A stretch of 64,000 nt of DNA from an uncultured Methanobrevibacter sp. (GTDB lineage: Archaea > Methanobacteriota > Methanobacteria > Methanobacteriales > Methanobacteriaceae), in assembly GCA_900314635.1 (NCBI GenBank), contig OMVY01000003.1, positions 124,001 through 188,000 of the forward strand, in the 5' to 3' direction. A model generated the notes under the pieces. It had not been told where the DNA came from. It made no database searches and saw only the letters and a list, made by a program, of their open reading frames with translations. Each line of letters starts with the position of its first letter. Position 1 is the first letter of the stretch. The translations under genes were made by a program, and so were the position numbers. This document shows, piece after piece, positions 17,155 through 26,519 of the stretch.

Positions 17155-17841
17155 TTCTTAATTCCTTTATTTTAAAGCAGATATTAAAGGGGTGTTCTTT
17201 TTAATCCTGCTTTTTCTTATTTTTATTTTTTCTACTAATTTGGATCATTAGTTTTTTATTTTTTCTGCTATTGGGTTCATTAGTTTTTTATTAATATTGC
17301 AATTGTTATCATATTCAATAGAATTCTATTCTCATTTCGTATATTTACAAACTATTCGTTAAAATTTAACTTTTATTTTAAAGTTTTATTTTTTTATATA
17401 AAATAATTATTAGTCTATTTTAATATAATATTAGTTTAAAATTATTATTTTTATAAATAAAGTAATTTTAATAATTTATTTTATATTTAACATTATTCAA
17501 ATTAAAATAACTTTTTGATAGTAAAATAGCCAAAAACCAAAAGATTTATATATGAAGACTTACACACTAATATTATACTTACAAAAACTAACTAAAAGAT
17601 TTATGCAAATAATTATTGGTAAAATTTCAAAATTTTCTTTTAAATTTTTATTAAATCATAATATTTATTTGAAATCTTTGTTTAAATCAATTTAAATCGT
17701 TATTTTTTTAAAATAATGATTTTTAATAGGTTTGCAAATTATTTTGATTTTATCAATAATTAGCATATTCTTGAATTGTGTAAGTTGTTAAATTCATATT
17801 TATTATTCATTCAATTAAATCACAATAAAGGAGTTGAGATT
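17155..17841. promoter_or_regulatory. long spacer before cdc48 with TATA box at 17545-17554
   Basis: The first part (17205-17290) holds two and a half copies of an approximately 39-base T-rich repeat ending ATTAGTTTTTTATT. TTTATATATG at 17545-17554 is the best TATA box and would imply a leader of about 265 nt for cdc48. No gene is seen in the leader. Confidence 0.5.
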
Positions 17842-20052
17842 ATGGCTAATGAAGAAATTCAAATCAGAGTTGCAGAATCATTATCCCAAAATGATGTTGG
17901 AAAGAATATAGCAAGACTTGACCCTGAATCAATGTCTGAGTTAGGTCTTAGCGATGGGGATCTGATTGAAATTTCAGGAAATAAGAATACTGCAGCTGTC
18001 GCTTTAACTTCACAATCCGAAGTAAATCGTGTAGTTAGAATTGATGGTACTACTCGTAAGAACTCCGGTGCTTCAATCGGCGAGGATGTCACAGTTAGAA
18101 AAGCCCAGGCAAAGGAGGCTAAAAAAGTTGTTCTCGCACCTATCGATAGTAGAATAAGAATCAGCGGTGATATAAATGCCGCATTTAGAAACAGAGTCAT
18201 GGTGCAGGGAGACATTATCACTGCAGGATTTAGACAGCCTCCTCAAAGGATGACCGGCAGCTTGTTTGATGACATGATTTCTCAAATGATGAACGCCCCT
18301 TCAATGGGTGCTTTGAGTCAGCTTAAACTTGCTGTTGTCACTACAAACCCAAGCGGCGTGGTAATCATCGGCCCTAATACTGTTGTTGAAGTCAAAGAGG
18401 AGCCTGTGGATGTTTCCAAAATCGATGGTGTTACAAACCTTGTGGACATCAGCTATGATGATATTGGTGGATTGAAAGAAGAAGTCAAGAAAGTTCGTGA
18501 AATGATCGAGATTCCTCTTAAAAAACCTGAAATCTTTGAAAAATTAGGTGTGGCTCCTCCAAAAGGTGTTTTAATGCACGGTCCTCCTGGAACAGGTAAG
18601 ACATTGCTTGCAAAAGCGGTAGCTAATGAAAGTGATGCCCATTTCATCTTGATAAATGGTCCTGAAATCATGAGCAAGTATGTTGGAGGATCCGAAGAGA
18701 ACCTGAGGGAATTCTTTGAAGAAGCAGAGGAAAATGCACCTTCAATCATATTTATCGATGAGCTGGATGCAATTGCTCCTAAACGTGAGGAAACTCAAGG
18801 AGAAACCGAGAGGAGAACTGTTGCACAGCTTTTAACCTTAATGGATGGACTTAATTCCCGTGGTCAGGTAGTTGTCATCGGTGCAACAAACAGGCCGGAC
18901 TCCATTGATGGAGCTCTTAGAAGACCTGGCCGTTTTGACCGTGAAATTGAAATAGGAGTCCCTGACAAGGATGGCAGAAAGGAAATCCTTGAAATCCACA
19001 CCCGTGGAATGCCTCTTGCAGAAGATGTGGATCTGGATAACCTTGCTGAAACCACTCATGGTTTTGTTGGAGCTGATCTTGAGGCATTGTCAAAAGAAGC
19101 GGCAATGAGGGTGGTAAGAAGAATCATTCCAGACCTGAATTCCGATGACGAGGTTCCTCCTGAAGTCTTTGAAAAGTTGATTGTAACCAAAGATGACTTC
19201 AAGACAGCACTCAAAGAGATTCAGCCATCTGCTTTAAGAGAAGTTCTCGTACAAGTTCCTAATGTAAGCTGGGATGATGTTGGAGGACTTGATGATGCTA
19301 AACAGGAATTGAAGGAAGCTGTTGAATGGCCTTTGAAATATCCTGACAAATTCGAGAAATTCGGAATCAAACCTCCTAAAGGTACATTGCTCTATGGAAT
19401 TCCAGGTACTGGTAAGACATTGCTTGCAAAGGCTGTCGCTAATGAAAGCGATGCAAACTTCATCGCAATCAAAGGTCCTGAGCTCTTATCCAAATGGGTA
19501 GGAGAGTCTGAAAAAGGTGTAAGAGAAGTATTCAGAAAAGCAAGGCAAACTGCGCCAACTGTCATATTCTTTGATGAAATAGATTCAATTGCAAGCAACA
19601 GAGGTGCGGAAGCAGGAGATTCAGGTGTTACAAAGAGAGTAGTAAATCAATTGCTTACTGAAATGGATGGTCTTGAAGAGCTGGATGATGTTGCAATAAT
19701 TGCAGCAACCAACAGACCGGACATTCTCGATCCGGGACTTGTAAGGCCAGGCAGATTCGACAGGCACATTAAGGTTGATACTCCTGATGAGGAAAGCAGG
19801 CTGGCTATTTTCAAGGTTCATACAAAAGACATGCCTCTTGCAGAGGATGTAAAGCTTTCAAGACTTGCTAAAAACACAGAAGGTTACGTTGGAGCAGACA
19901 TTGAAGCTGTATGCCGTGAAGCTGCAATGCTCACCTTGAGAGAGGATATCAATTCTGAAACTGTCTCCATGAAATTTTTTGAAAAGGCCATGGAGAAGGT
20001 CAAGCCTAAAAATGCTGATACAAGTGCTGATGAATTGATCCAGTACTTCTAA
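17842..20052 (+). CDS. CDC48/VCP-type AAA+ ATPase
   Basis: The 736-residue protein has an N-terminal double-psi barrel substrate-binding domain (residues 1-180) and two AAA+ modules. Module 1 has Walker A GPPGTGKT and Walker [10 protein letters not shown]; module 2 has GIPGTGKT and VIFFDEIDS. Both arginine-finger regions (RRPGRFDRE and VRPGRFDRH) are intact. Archaeal CDC48 unfolds proteins and can feed the proteasome. AAAGGAG eight bases before the ATG at 17842 fixes the start; an upstream in-frame extension of 22 residues is not supported. The C-terminus ends in ELIQYF, close to the HbYX-type (hydrophobic-Tyr-X) proteasome-docking tail. Confidence 0.95.
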   Translation: MANEEIQIRVAESLSQNDVGKNIARLDPESMSELGLSDGDLIEISGNKNTAAVALTSQSEVNRVVRIDGTTRKNSGASIGEDVTVRKAQAKEAKKVVLAPIDSRIRISGDINAAFRNRVMVQGDIITAGFRQPPQRMTGSLFDDMISQMMNAPSMGALSQLKLAVVTTNPSGVVIIGPNTVVEVKEEPVDVSKIDGVTNLVDISYDDIGGLKEEVKKVREMIEIPLKKPEIFEKLGVAPPKGVLMHGPPGTGKTLLAKAVANESDAHFILINGPEIMSKYVGGSEENLREFFEEAEENAPSIIFIDELDAIAPKREETQGETERRTVAQLLTLMDGLNSRGQVVVIGATNRPDSIDGALRRPGRFDREIEIGVPDKDGRKEILEIHTRGMPLAEDVDLDNLAETTHGFVGADLEALSKEAAMRVVRRIIPDLNSDDEVPPEVFEKLIVTKDDFKTALKEIQPSALREVLVQVPNVSWDDVGGLDDAKQELKEAVEWPLKYPDKFEKFGIKPPKGTLLYGIPGTGKTLLAKAVANESDANFIAIKGPELLSKWVGESEKGVREVFRKARQTAPTVIFFDEIDSIASNRGAEAGDSGVTKRVVNQLLTEMDGLEELDDVAIIAATNRPDILDPGLVRPGRFDRHIKVDTPDEESRLAIFKVHTKDMPLAEDVKLSRLAKNTEGYVGADIEAVCREAAMLTLREDINSETVSMKFFEKAMEKVKPKNADTSADELIQYF

Positions 20053-20063
20053 ATAAGCAATAG

Positions 20064-20086
20064 CTTGCTGGATTCAATCCAGCAAG
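20064..20086 (+). terminator. hairpin terminator after cdc48
   Basis: CTTGCTGGAT and ATCCAGCAAG form a perfect ten-base stem with a three-base loop eleven bases after the cdc48 stop, followed by TTTAAATTTTCATTT. It looks like an intrinsic-type terminator or 3'-end-stabilising hairpin, unusual in this T-tract-terminating genome. Confidence 0.75.
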
Positions 20087-20136
20087 TTTAAATTTTCATT
20101 TAATTTCATATTTTTTCCTCCTTATATTGGAAATCA

Positions 20137-20321
20137 AATCACACAACCATTTTAATTATCAGAGAATTGAGAGTTTCTTAATTTCTCTTTTAATTAAATA
20201 TTTCAATAATCAAATCACAATCAACACTTTTAATTATGTATTTGTAGCGTTGAATCACAAATAACGCCCTTTTAATCATGTATTTCAATCATTAAATCAC
20301 AAACAACCTCTTTAATGAAAT
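20137..20321. repeat. imperfect tandem repeats with AATCACAA core
   Basis: Cores reading AATCACA(A/C)A begin at about 20137, 20213, 20253 and 20294. The last three are spaced 40-41 bases apart and share CTTTTAATTATGTATTT-like flanks. Copies are diverged and the intervals are similar to each other, so this is tandem duplication, not a CRISPR array. Confidence 0.75.
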
Positions 20322-20357
20322 TTAATAAATAAAAAGATTTTATCACCAATTTAGGAT

Positions 20358-20425
20358 TGTGCAAAGCCATTGCACAGTTTCAGGGTTTTTCCTCCATAAA
20401 TTATGTGGGGGTTTTTCCCTATTTA
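20358..20425. other. hairpin and repeated GGGTTTTTCC elements upstream of usp
   Basis: TGTGCAA/TTGCACA (20358-20376) makes a seven-base stem with a five-base loop. It is followed by two GGGTTTTTCC segments flanking CATAAATTATG. The set could be the 3' end of a small RNA or a regulatory structure. TTTATATGAT at 20441-20450, just downstream, is the probable usp TATA box. Confidence 0.4.
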
Positions 20426-20547
20426 CATTCAGTAGTTAAATTTATATGATGTGAAAATTAAATTTTTATTAAGGAAAAGATTATTGTTTTTTTATTTTCT
20501 ATTTTTTAACTACAAAATTTGACTTAATAAATTAATATGTGAAAATT

Positions 20548-20976
20548 ATGTATAAAAAAATTATATTACCTACAGATGGTTCAGAATATGCTGATAGAGA
20601 AGTAGCTAGAGCTAAGCATTTATTGGCGGAAGATGGTGAAATTATTATAGTATCCGTAGCTGCTAAACTGCGACGTGTTCAATTTGAAAGCAGAAAATCC
20701 ATTCGCGAAGCCAATGAGAAAGCAATCGAGGAGGCAGAAGGATATGTTGCCCATATGAAAGCCAAATTCGATGACAGTTACAATGTCACTACCAAGGTAG
20801 TAACAGGTTTCCCTTCAGAATCCATCAATAAATTGGCTGAAGATTCCGGTGCGGATTTGATTATTATCTCAGCCTCCGGTAAAAGCGGACTTAAGAAATT
20901 CGTCATTGGAAGCGTAGCGGAAAATGTCCTTGCTAATGCGGATTGTGATGTTTTATTAGTCCATTTAGAGGAATAA
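20548..20976 (+). CDS. universal stress protein (UspA family)
   Basis: This single-domain, 142-residue protein has the ATP-binding Usp signature: ILPTDGSEYADRE at the start and SASGKSGLKKFVIGSVAENVL near the end, matching G-x2-G-x9-G(S/T). It is probably a nucleotide-binding stress protein of unknown target. The ATG at 20548 is chosen over a GTG nine bases upstream; neither has a clear ribosome-binding site. The upstream spacer is rich in repeats and hairpins. Confidence 0.9.
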   Translation: MYKKIILPTDGSEYADREVARAKHLLAEDGEIIIVSVAAKLRRVQFESRKSIREANEKAIEEAEGYVAHMKAKFDDSYNVTTKVVTGFPSESINKLAEDSGADLIIISASGKSGLKKFVIGSVAENVLANADCDVLLVHLEE

Positions 20977-21251
20977 ATTATTTCTCTCACTTTTTATTTT
21001 TTCTTATTTTTCAATATTTAAACGATTGTGTCTTGTTTTGTTTTATATCATTTTAAATTTCATATTTGAAATTTGACATTAATGGATGTTGTTCTTTTTT
21101 CACCCGGATTTGGTTACAAAACTTTTAAATACTTATCGGTTATATTTACTATTGTACACAATTAATTTTTTTAATTTTTTTAATTTTTCATATGTGAAAA
21201 ATTTTTTCAAGATAATCTAGCGCATTTTAAATAATTTAAGGAGGAAATCAT

Positions 21252-21794
21252 ATGGTGGATAAGAAACCGACATCTGATACCTGGCCTGTTGTCAGTGGAG
21301 ATTATATCGTAGGAGATCCTGAAAGCCCTGTAGCTGTTGTAACACTTGCTTCCCACAATGAGGATATTGGTGCGGCAGCAGGTGCGGCGATTTCAGGTCC
21401 TTGCAAAACAGAAAACTTAGGAATTGAAAAGGTTATTGCAAATACAGTATCAAATCCTAATATTCGGTTCATGATCTTATGTGGAGCTGAAGTGCAAGGC
21501 CACATTACTGGTGAAAGTATCAAGGCATTGCATGCAAACGGCTGCGACCCTGAGAAAAAGAAAATCACTGGAGCTCCTGGGGCTATTCCATTTGTTGAAA
21601 ACATCCCTATGGATGGTGTGGAAAGATTCCAAAACCAAATGGAGATAGTTGATTTAATCGATATTGAAGATGCGGGACAAATCACTGCAAAGGTTAAGGA
21701 ATGCATTGAAAAGGATTCCGGTGCTTTGGAAGAAAAGGTATTGATTCTTGATTTGGATCAATTAAAATCTAGAGAAGATGAGAATGAAGAGTAG
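21252..21794 (+). CDS. stand-alone soluble MtrA (methyltransferase corrinoid subunit paralogue)
   Basis: The protein is clearly homologous to MtrA of the Na+-translocating methyl-H4MPT:coenzyme M methyltransferase. It opens [25 protein letters not shown], contains [13 protein letters not shown], and keeps His84 in [10 protein letters not shown], the cobalt ligand of the corrinoid. It stops after 180 residues, so the C-terminal stalk and membrane helix of the usual 230-240-residue MtrA are missing. No other mtr subunit gene is near. AAGGAGG precedes the ATG and a TATA-like TTATATTTAC lies near 21140. It is likely a cytosolic methyl-corrinoid carrier for another methyltransferase. Confidence 0.9.
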   Translation: MVDKKPTSDTWPVVSGDYIVGDPESPVAVVTLASHNEDIGAAAGAAISGPCKTENLGIEKVIANTVSNPNIRFMILCGAEVQGHITGESIKALHANGCDPEKKKITGAPGAIPFVENIPMDGVERFQNQMEIVDLIDIEDAGQITAKVKECIEKDSGALEEKVLILDLDQLKSREDENEE

Positions 21795-21870
21795 AAAATA
21801 CTAATTTTTACTTTTCATTTTATTTTTTTTTAAATTGTTTTTTGCGCTTTTCATTTAAGGGATGGATATT

Positions 21871-22188
21871 ATGGATGGAGTATTTCATGGCAAGGGAATA
21901 AACAAGATTAAAAAGGAAGATGAAGGCTTGTTCAATGTTATCAGTGAACTGGATGAGGTTGTCTGGCAGGAAGGAGCCATTAGCCGCAAGACCAAGAAAC
22001 TGATTGCAATAGCTATTGTTGCATCAAAAGGTAATGTCGGCGGTTTGGAAAAGCAGATACGAAGCGGCAAGAAGCAGTTTGGAATTACAAAAGAAGAAGT
22101 CATGGATGTTTTAAAGGTTGTGCTTTTAACTTCTGGAATGCAGGCATTCAATAGCTCTTTGCAAGTTGTATATGACATATTTGAATGA
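21871..22188 (+). CDS. carboxymuconolactone-decarboxylase/AhpD-fold protein without active cysteines
   Basis: The small helical protein has the CMD-family layout: AISRKTKKLIAIAIVASKGN, a Gly/charged segment, then FGITKEEVMDVLKVVLLTSG and a C-terminal helix. The CxxC and proton-relay His of AhpD are absent, so peroxidase chemistry is not expected. I prefer the ATG at 21871 because AAGGG lies nine bases upstream, whereas an ATG at 21862 would abut that site. It follows the soluble mtrA by 76 bases and may share its transcript. Function is unknown. Confidence 0.75.
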   Translation: MDGVFHGKGINKIKKEDEGLFNVISELDEVVWQEGAISRKTKKLIAIAIVASKGNVGGLEKQIRSGKKQFGITKEEVMDVLKVVLLTSGMQAFNSSLQVVYDIFE

Positions 22189-22533
22189 TTTTTTTAAATC
22201 ATTCTTTTAACATATTCTGGCTTTTTTTTTTAGTTTAACTATTTTTTATTAAGTTATTTTTTAGTTTTTATAATTTTTAATAAGTTTATTACTTTTTCTG
22301 ATTTTTAGTAAGAGCTTATTACTTTTTCTGATTTTTAATCGAAGGTTATTATTTTCTAATTTTTAGCCATGGCTATTTTTTCTAATTTTTAATTTTTTAA
22401 ATTTATTTCACTAATACAAAATTAATTAAATAATAAAATATAAACTAATTATATTATAGTTTAATTATTATAGCAATTATTAAATTAAAATTAAAATTAA
22501 AATTATATTCTTAAAATAGAAGAAGGTGACGAT
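22189..22533. repeat. 30-bp tandem repeats upstream of thiC
   Basis: Units beginning TTATTACTTTTTCTGATTTT start at 22286 and 22316, with a decayed third at 22346 and fourth at 22374. The rest is AT-rich. I see no CUGAGA core of a thiamine-pyrophosphate riboswitch in this 345-base spacer. Confidence 0.8.
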
Positions 22534-23808
22534 TTGACTCAAATGACTGAAGCTCGAAATGGAAATATTACTCCTGAAATTCAAGCTGTTGCAGATTATG
22601 AAAGAATTGATGTGAATAAGGTTTTAAGAGGAGTAGCTAACGGAGCTATTGTAATACCTAAAAATGTTGGCAGGGATACAAACGCTTGCGGCATAGGTCA
22701 GGGATTAACTACTAAAATTAATGCCAATATTGGTTCATCAAGCAAGATTGAAGATATTGATTTAGAGCTTAAAAAAGCTAAATTAGCTGTTGATTTTGGC
22801 GCTGATGCGGTAATGGATTTAAGCACAGGCCCTAAATTATTGGAATTTCGTGAAAAGATCATGGGTGCTGTTGATGTTCCTATTGGAACTGTTCCTATTT
22901 ATGAGGCAGGTGTTGTAACTTTAAATAAGGGCCGTGAAATAATTGACATGGATGCTGATGATATCTTTAAATCAATCGAGCATCAAGCTAAAGATGGGGT
23001 TGACTTCATGACTCTTCACTGTGGAATTACCAGAGACCTTGTTGAAAAACTGCAAAAGGCTAACCGTATCATGGGAATTGTAAGCAGAGGAGGAACTTTC
23101 CTGGCTTCCTGGATATTGCATAATGAAATGGAGAATCCATTATATGAAAATTATGATTATCTGCTTGAATTGGCAGTGGAATATGATATAAGCTTATCTT
23201 TAGGTGATGGACTTCGTCCGGGCTGCCTGTCAGATGCAACAGATACTCCACAGGTTCAAGAGCTTGTAACTTTGGGAACTCTTGTTAAAAGAGCTCAGCA
23301 AGCAGGTGTTCAATCAATGGTTGAAGGTCCGGGACATGTTCCTCTAAACCAGGTGAGAGCTAATATGGAGATTCAAAAAACATTATGTCACGGAGCTCCA
23401 TTCTATGTTCTAGGCCCTATTGTAACTGATCTGGCTCCTGGCTACGATCATATAACCGGAGCAATTGGAGGTGCGATAGCAGCATCAAGCGGAGCTGATT
23501 TCCTATGTTATGTGACTCCCGCCGAACACTTGTCACTGCCTTCACTTGAGGATGTCAAAGAGGGAGTTATTGCAAGTAAGATAGCAGCTCAGGCAGCGGA
23601 TGTTGCATTAGGACTGGATATTGCATGGGAAAAGGAAAGGGCAATGTCCAAGGCCCGCAAGAACTTTGATTGGGAAGGACAGTTCAACCTGGCTTTTGAT
23701 GGTGTAAAGCCTCGTCATTACAGAAATAAATGCAAACTTGATGATGATGAGATGTGCGCCATGTGCGGAGAATACTGTGCAGTTAAAATAGCTAAGGGAG
23801 ACTTTTAG
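22534..23808 (+). CDS. thiC: phosphomethylpyrimidine synthase ThiC
   Basis: ThiC rearranges aminoimidazole ribotide to hydroxymethylpyrimidine phosphate in thiamine synthesis, using an S-adenosylmethionine-dependent 4Fe-4S cluster. Landmarks are the N-terminal TPEIQAVADYERID, the central DLSTGPKLLEFR and VEGPGHVPL, and the C-terminal cluster motif CAMCGEYCA (CxxCxxxxC type). It is 424 residues long. The likely start is TTG at 22534, four to five bases after AAGGTGA; the next ATG at 22543 is too far from that site. It is separated from DNA ligase by 135 bases of diverged tandem repeat. Confidence 0.95.
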   Translation: MTQMTEARNGNITPEIQAVADYERIDVNKVLRGVANGAIVIPKNVGRDTNACGIGQGLTTKINANIGSSSKIEDIDLELKKAKLAVDFGADAVMDLSTGPKLLEFREKIMGAVDVPIGTVPIYEAGVVTLNKGREIIDMDADDIFKSIEHQAKDGVDFMTLHCGITRDLVEKLQKANRIMGIVSRGGTFLASWILHNEMENPLYENYDYLLELAVEYDISLSLGDGLRPGCLSDATDTPQVQELVTLGTLVKRAQQAGVQSMVEGPGHVPLNQVRANMEIQKTLCHGAPFYVLGPIVTDLAPGYDHITGAIGGAIAASSGADFLCYVTPAEHLSLPSLEDVKEGVIASKIAAQAADVALGLDIAWEKERAMSKARKNFDWEGQFNLAFDGVKPRHYRNKCKLDDDEMCAMCGEYCAVKIAKGDF

Positions 23809-23819
23809 ATTAATGATTA

Positions 23820-23935
23820 AGACTTTCAAAGTCAAATAATAAAATTTTTAATAATTAATGATGATTTGGAGTCAAAAAAGATTTTTAATAATCAACGATG
23901 ATTTTAGAGTCAAATAATTTTTAATAATTACAGGA
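23820..23935. repeat. diverged tandem repeats between thiC and DNA ligase
   Basis: Three imperfect copies of ATTTTTAATAATYAAYGATG with GATTTNRGAGTCAAA follow one another with a period of about 42-45 bases. Confidence 0.65.
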
Positions 23936-23943
23936 GTTAAAAG

Positions 23944-25596
23944 ATGAAATATCAAGAGCTTGTTAATGTTTATGAAGCGCTTGGAGCAACCACAAAAAGA
24001 TTGGAAAAGACAGAGATTCTTTCTGATTTTCTTAAAACAGTAGGTGCTGAAGACCTGGAAAAGATAACCTTGATGATTAGGGGCACTGTTTTTCCATCAT
24101 GGAGTGAAGAAGAGCAGGGAATCGGCGATAAATTCGTCATGAAAGCGGTGGCTGATGTTGTTGGAGTTTCTGTAGCTGTTGTTGAAGATGCAATACGCGA
24201 TGAAGGAGATATTGGAGCCGCAGCTGAGAAGTTATATGCTAAAAAGACTCAAATGACCTTCTTTTCACAGCCTCTGACTGTTGATTTTGTATTCAAGCAG
24301 CTTAGAAAATTAGCTACAATTTCCGGTAGCCGTTCCACTTCCAAAAAGATTTCAAACATTCTTGAACTATTATCATCCGCTTCTGCAAGCGAGGCAAAAT
24401 ATATTTGCAGAACTATTTTGGAAGAGCTTAGAATTGGTGTTGGAGAGGGCATCATCCGCGATGCTATCTCACAGGCTTTTGATGTCGACAAAGCTCTTGC
24501 AGAGAGGGCCCACATGCTTACCAATGACCTGGGTCTTGTCGCTCGTGTTGCAAAAGAGGAAGGCGAAGACGGTCTTAAAGGATTGAATCTTGTTCCTGGA
24601 AGGCCTGTAAAGCCAATGCTTGCCCAATTGTCTGATGGAATCGAGATAAGCATTAATGAAATGGGCTGTGCTCTTTGCGAGACCAAATATGATGGAATAC
24701 GCATGCAGGTTCATAAAAAGGATGATGATATTACAATTTTCACCCGTCGCCTGGAAAACATCACTTTAGCCGTTCCAGAAGTGGTTGATTTAATCAGAAA
24801 TGCATTTCCTGATGAGGATTTCATTGCAGAGGGAGAGATAATAGCTACTCGTGATGGAAAGCCTTTGTCTTTCCAGAATATCCTGAGAAGAGTAAGGAGA
24901 AAGTATAATATTGAAGAAGCAATGGAAAAAGTTCCATTAATGGTTTACTTGTATGATTTATTGTATTTCAAGGAACCTACTCTCGACAAGCCTATTATTG
25001 AAAGGAGAAGGATTCTCGAGGAGATAGTTACTGAAGAGGAAAACAAGATAGAGCTCAGTGATATTGTAAATGTGAAGCCTGAAAATGTTGAAGATGCCAT
25101 TGATTTGTTCAATAAGTCAATTGACGGTGGACATGAGGGAATTATGATTAAAAACTGTGCTGAGCCTTATATTCCTGGAATTCGTGGCAAGAAGATGCTT
25201 AAGCTTAAGGCAGAGCCTGAAACATTGGATGCTGTTGTTATTGGAGGAGTCAAGGGAATAGGTAAAAGGGGAGACTTCATAGGATCCTATCTGATTGCTC
25301 TTCGCGATGAAAATGATGATCTTCAAACAATTGCTCATGTAGGAACAGGGTTGTCTGATGATGATTTGGCAAAGTTGACTGAAAAGATGGAAGAGCTTAA
25401 GATTTCCCAGAAGGGAACCCGTATTACAGTTCATCCAAAAATCATTTTCGAGATTGCTTACAGTGAGATAGTTAAAAGTCCTGAGTATGGAGCAGGTTAT
25501 TCCTTGCGTTTCCCTGTTGTTAAAAGAATCCGTGATGACAAAGGTGTTGAGGATATTGACACTATAGAACGTTTGGAATCAATGTTTAAGGAATAA
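23944..25596 (+). CDS. lig: ATP-dependent DNA ligase
   Basis: This 550-residue archaeal replicative ligase seals Okazaki fragments. The N-terminal helical DNA-binding domain covers residues 1-210. The adenylation domain carries motif I CETKYDGIR with the reactive Lys, then motifs IAEGEII, LMVYLYDLLY and GHEGIMIK. KMLKLK precedes an OB-fold domain ending at about residue 545. CAGGAG precedes the ATG. All catalytic motifs are intact and length is typical. Confidence 0.95.
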   Translation: MKYQELVNVYEALGATTKRLEKTEILSDFLKTVGAEDLEKITLMIRGTVFPSWSEEEQGIGDKFVMKAVADVVGVSVAVVEDAIRDEGDIGAAAEKLYAKKTQMTFFSQPLTVDFVFKQLRKLATISGSRSTSKKISNILELLSSASASEAKYICRTILEELRIGVGEGIIRDAISQAFDVDKALAERAHMLTNDLGLVARVAKEEGEDGLKGLNLVPGRPVKPMLAQLSDGIEISINEMGCALCETKYDGIRMQVHKKDDDITIFTRRLENITLAVPEVVDLIRNAFPDEDFIAEGEIIATRDGKPLSFQNILRRVRRKYNIEEAMEKVPLMVYLYDLLYFKEPTLDKPIIERRRILEEIVTEEENKIELSDIVNVKPENVEDAIDLFNKSIDGGHEGIMIKNCAEPYIPGIRGKKMLKLKAEPETLDAVVIGGVKGIGKRGDFIGSYLIALRDENDDLQTIAHVGTGLSDDDLAKLTEKMEELKISQKGTRITVHPKIIFEIAYSEIVKSPEYGAGYSLRFPVVKRIRDDKGVEDIDTIERLESMFKE

Positions 25597-25908
25597 TTTC
25601 ATTCATTCCTTCTTTTTTATTTTTAACTTTTTTTAATTAAATTGCTTCAATTTCGTAATATTTTTTTATTTTAGAATTATTTTCTATTTTTATAATATTT
25701 TTCTTATTTTGGAATGGATTTCTAGTTTAGAATATTTTTTTTATTTTAGAATTATTTTCTTATTTTGAAATAGATTTCAAATTTAAAATTATATTATCGC
25801 CTTAAAACAATGTTGTTACTGATTTTGAGTAAAATTTATAAGTTTTTATCCTTAATAGGATAGTACAATAGATTAAATTATTTAATCAAAATATCTGATT
25901 GTGATAAT
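25597..25908. repeat. AT-rich spacer with about 85-bp duplication
   Basis: The sequence ATTTTTTTTATTTTAGAATTATTTTCT-like and its sequel occur twice (about 25655-25730 and 25733-25800). No gene is visible. The spacer separates DNA ligase from the OB-fold gene. Confidence 0.5.
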
Positions 25909-26307
25909 ATGGAAATAACTGATGAAAAAATATTCAAGCTGGCACTCGTAACATCTCTTGTTGGCATGATGGGGATGCTGTTTTTTGCCTCTTATATTGA
26001 ACCAAAAGAGATAGTCGTTAATGAAATTACCCGAAACAATATCGGTGAGACAGTGGCTGTTACAGGGGTTATTGATTCAATTAAAATGTCTTCAAGTGGC
26101 AAAAGCTGCTTTTTAGAGTTGAATGACGGAACGGGAAAGATAAATGTCATAATATTTGAATCGACCCTTGTTGAACTTCAGGATGCTGGAAATGACTTGG
26201 AAAGCTTTAAGGGGCAGAAGGTTAAGATTGTAGGCAGTATAACAGAATATAAATCTTCTATGGAGCTGATACTTTCCAATTCCAATTCCATTAAATTGCA
26301 GAGTTGA
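25909..26307 (+). CDS. membrane-anchored OB-fold nucleic-acid-binding-type protein
   Basis: The 132-residue protein begins with one hydrophobic helix (about residues 10-29), followed by an OB-fold of the tRNA-anticodon-binding type: ETVAVTGVIDSIKMSS, CFLELNDGTGKINVIIF and GQKVKIVGSITEYKSSMELIL. The domain probably lies outside the membrane, so single-stranded nucleic acid or another polymer could be the ligand. The start has a weak GTGAT site. The last 38 coding bases recur in decaying copies downstream (26301-26418). Confidence 0.8.
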   Translation: MEITDEKIFKLALVTSLVGMMGMLFFASYIEPKEIVVNEITRNNIGETVAVTGVIDSIKMSSSGKSCFLELNDGTGKINVIIFESTLVELQDAGNDLESFKGQKVKIVGSITEYKSSMELILSNSNSIKLQS

Positions 26308-26418
26308 TGGTTTCTAATTCCATATGATGTGTAGAGTTGAGGGGTTCTAATTCCCGATGTGTAAAGTTGGGGGTTTCTAATTTCAATCTTTATCTGTGTG
26401 GTTTTGAGTTCTAATTTT
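26263..26418. repeat. tandem repeats seeded by the 3' end of the OB-fold gene
   Basis: The coding copy at 26263-26300 (starting GAGCTGATACTTTCCAATTC) is followed by non-coding copies at 26301, 26334, 26364 and a partial at 26401. Each has a GAGTTGA-like start and TTTCTAATTC core. Copy lengths fall between 30 and 38 bases. The stop codon TGA lies inside the second copy. Confidence 0.85.
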
Positions 26419-26519
26419 AACATGAATTCATTAAAAAAATATTTAAACATTATTAACAAAAATATACTTATATTAGTTGAATTAATTGTAAATCATTATT
26501 CATTATTAAAGGTTATAAT

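Noticed and set aside
11651-20052. Inteins in rtcB or cdc48
   Set aside because: Both proteins have normal lengths with continuous family motifs and no intein splice blocks.
20137-20321. CRISPR-like array
   Set aside because: Repeat copies are diverged, spacers resemble one another, and no cas gene is nearby; it is tandem duplication.
22189-22533. Thiamine-pyrophosphate riboswitch upstream of thiC
   Set aside because: I found no CUGAGA core or matching P3/P5 structure in the spacer.
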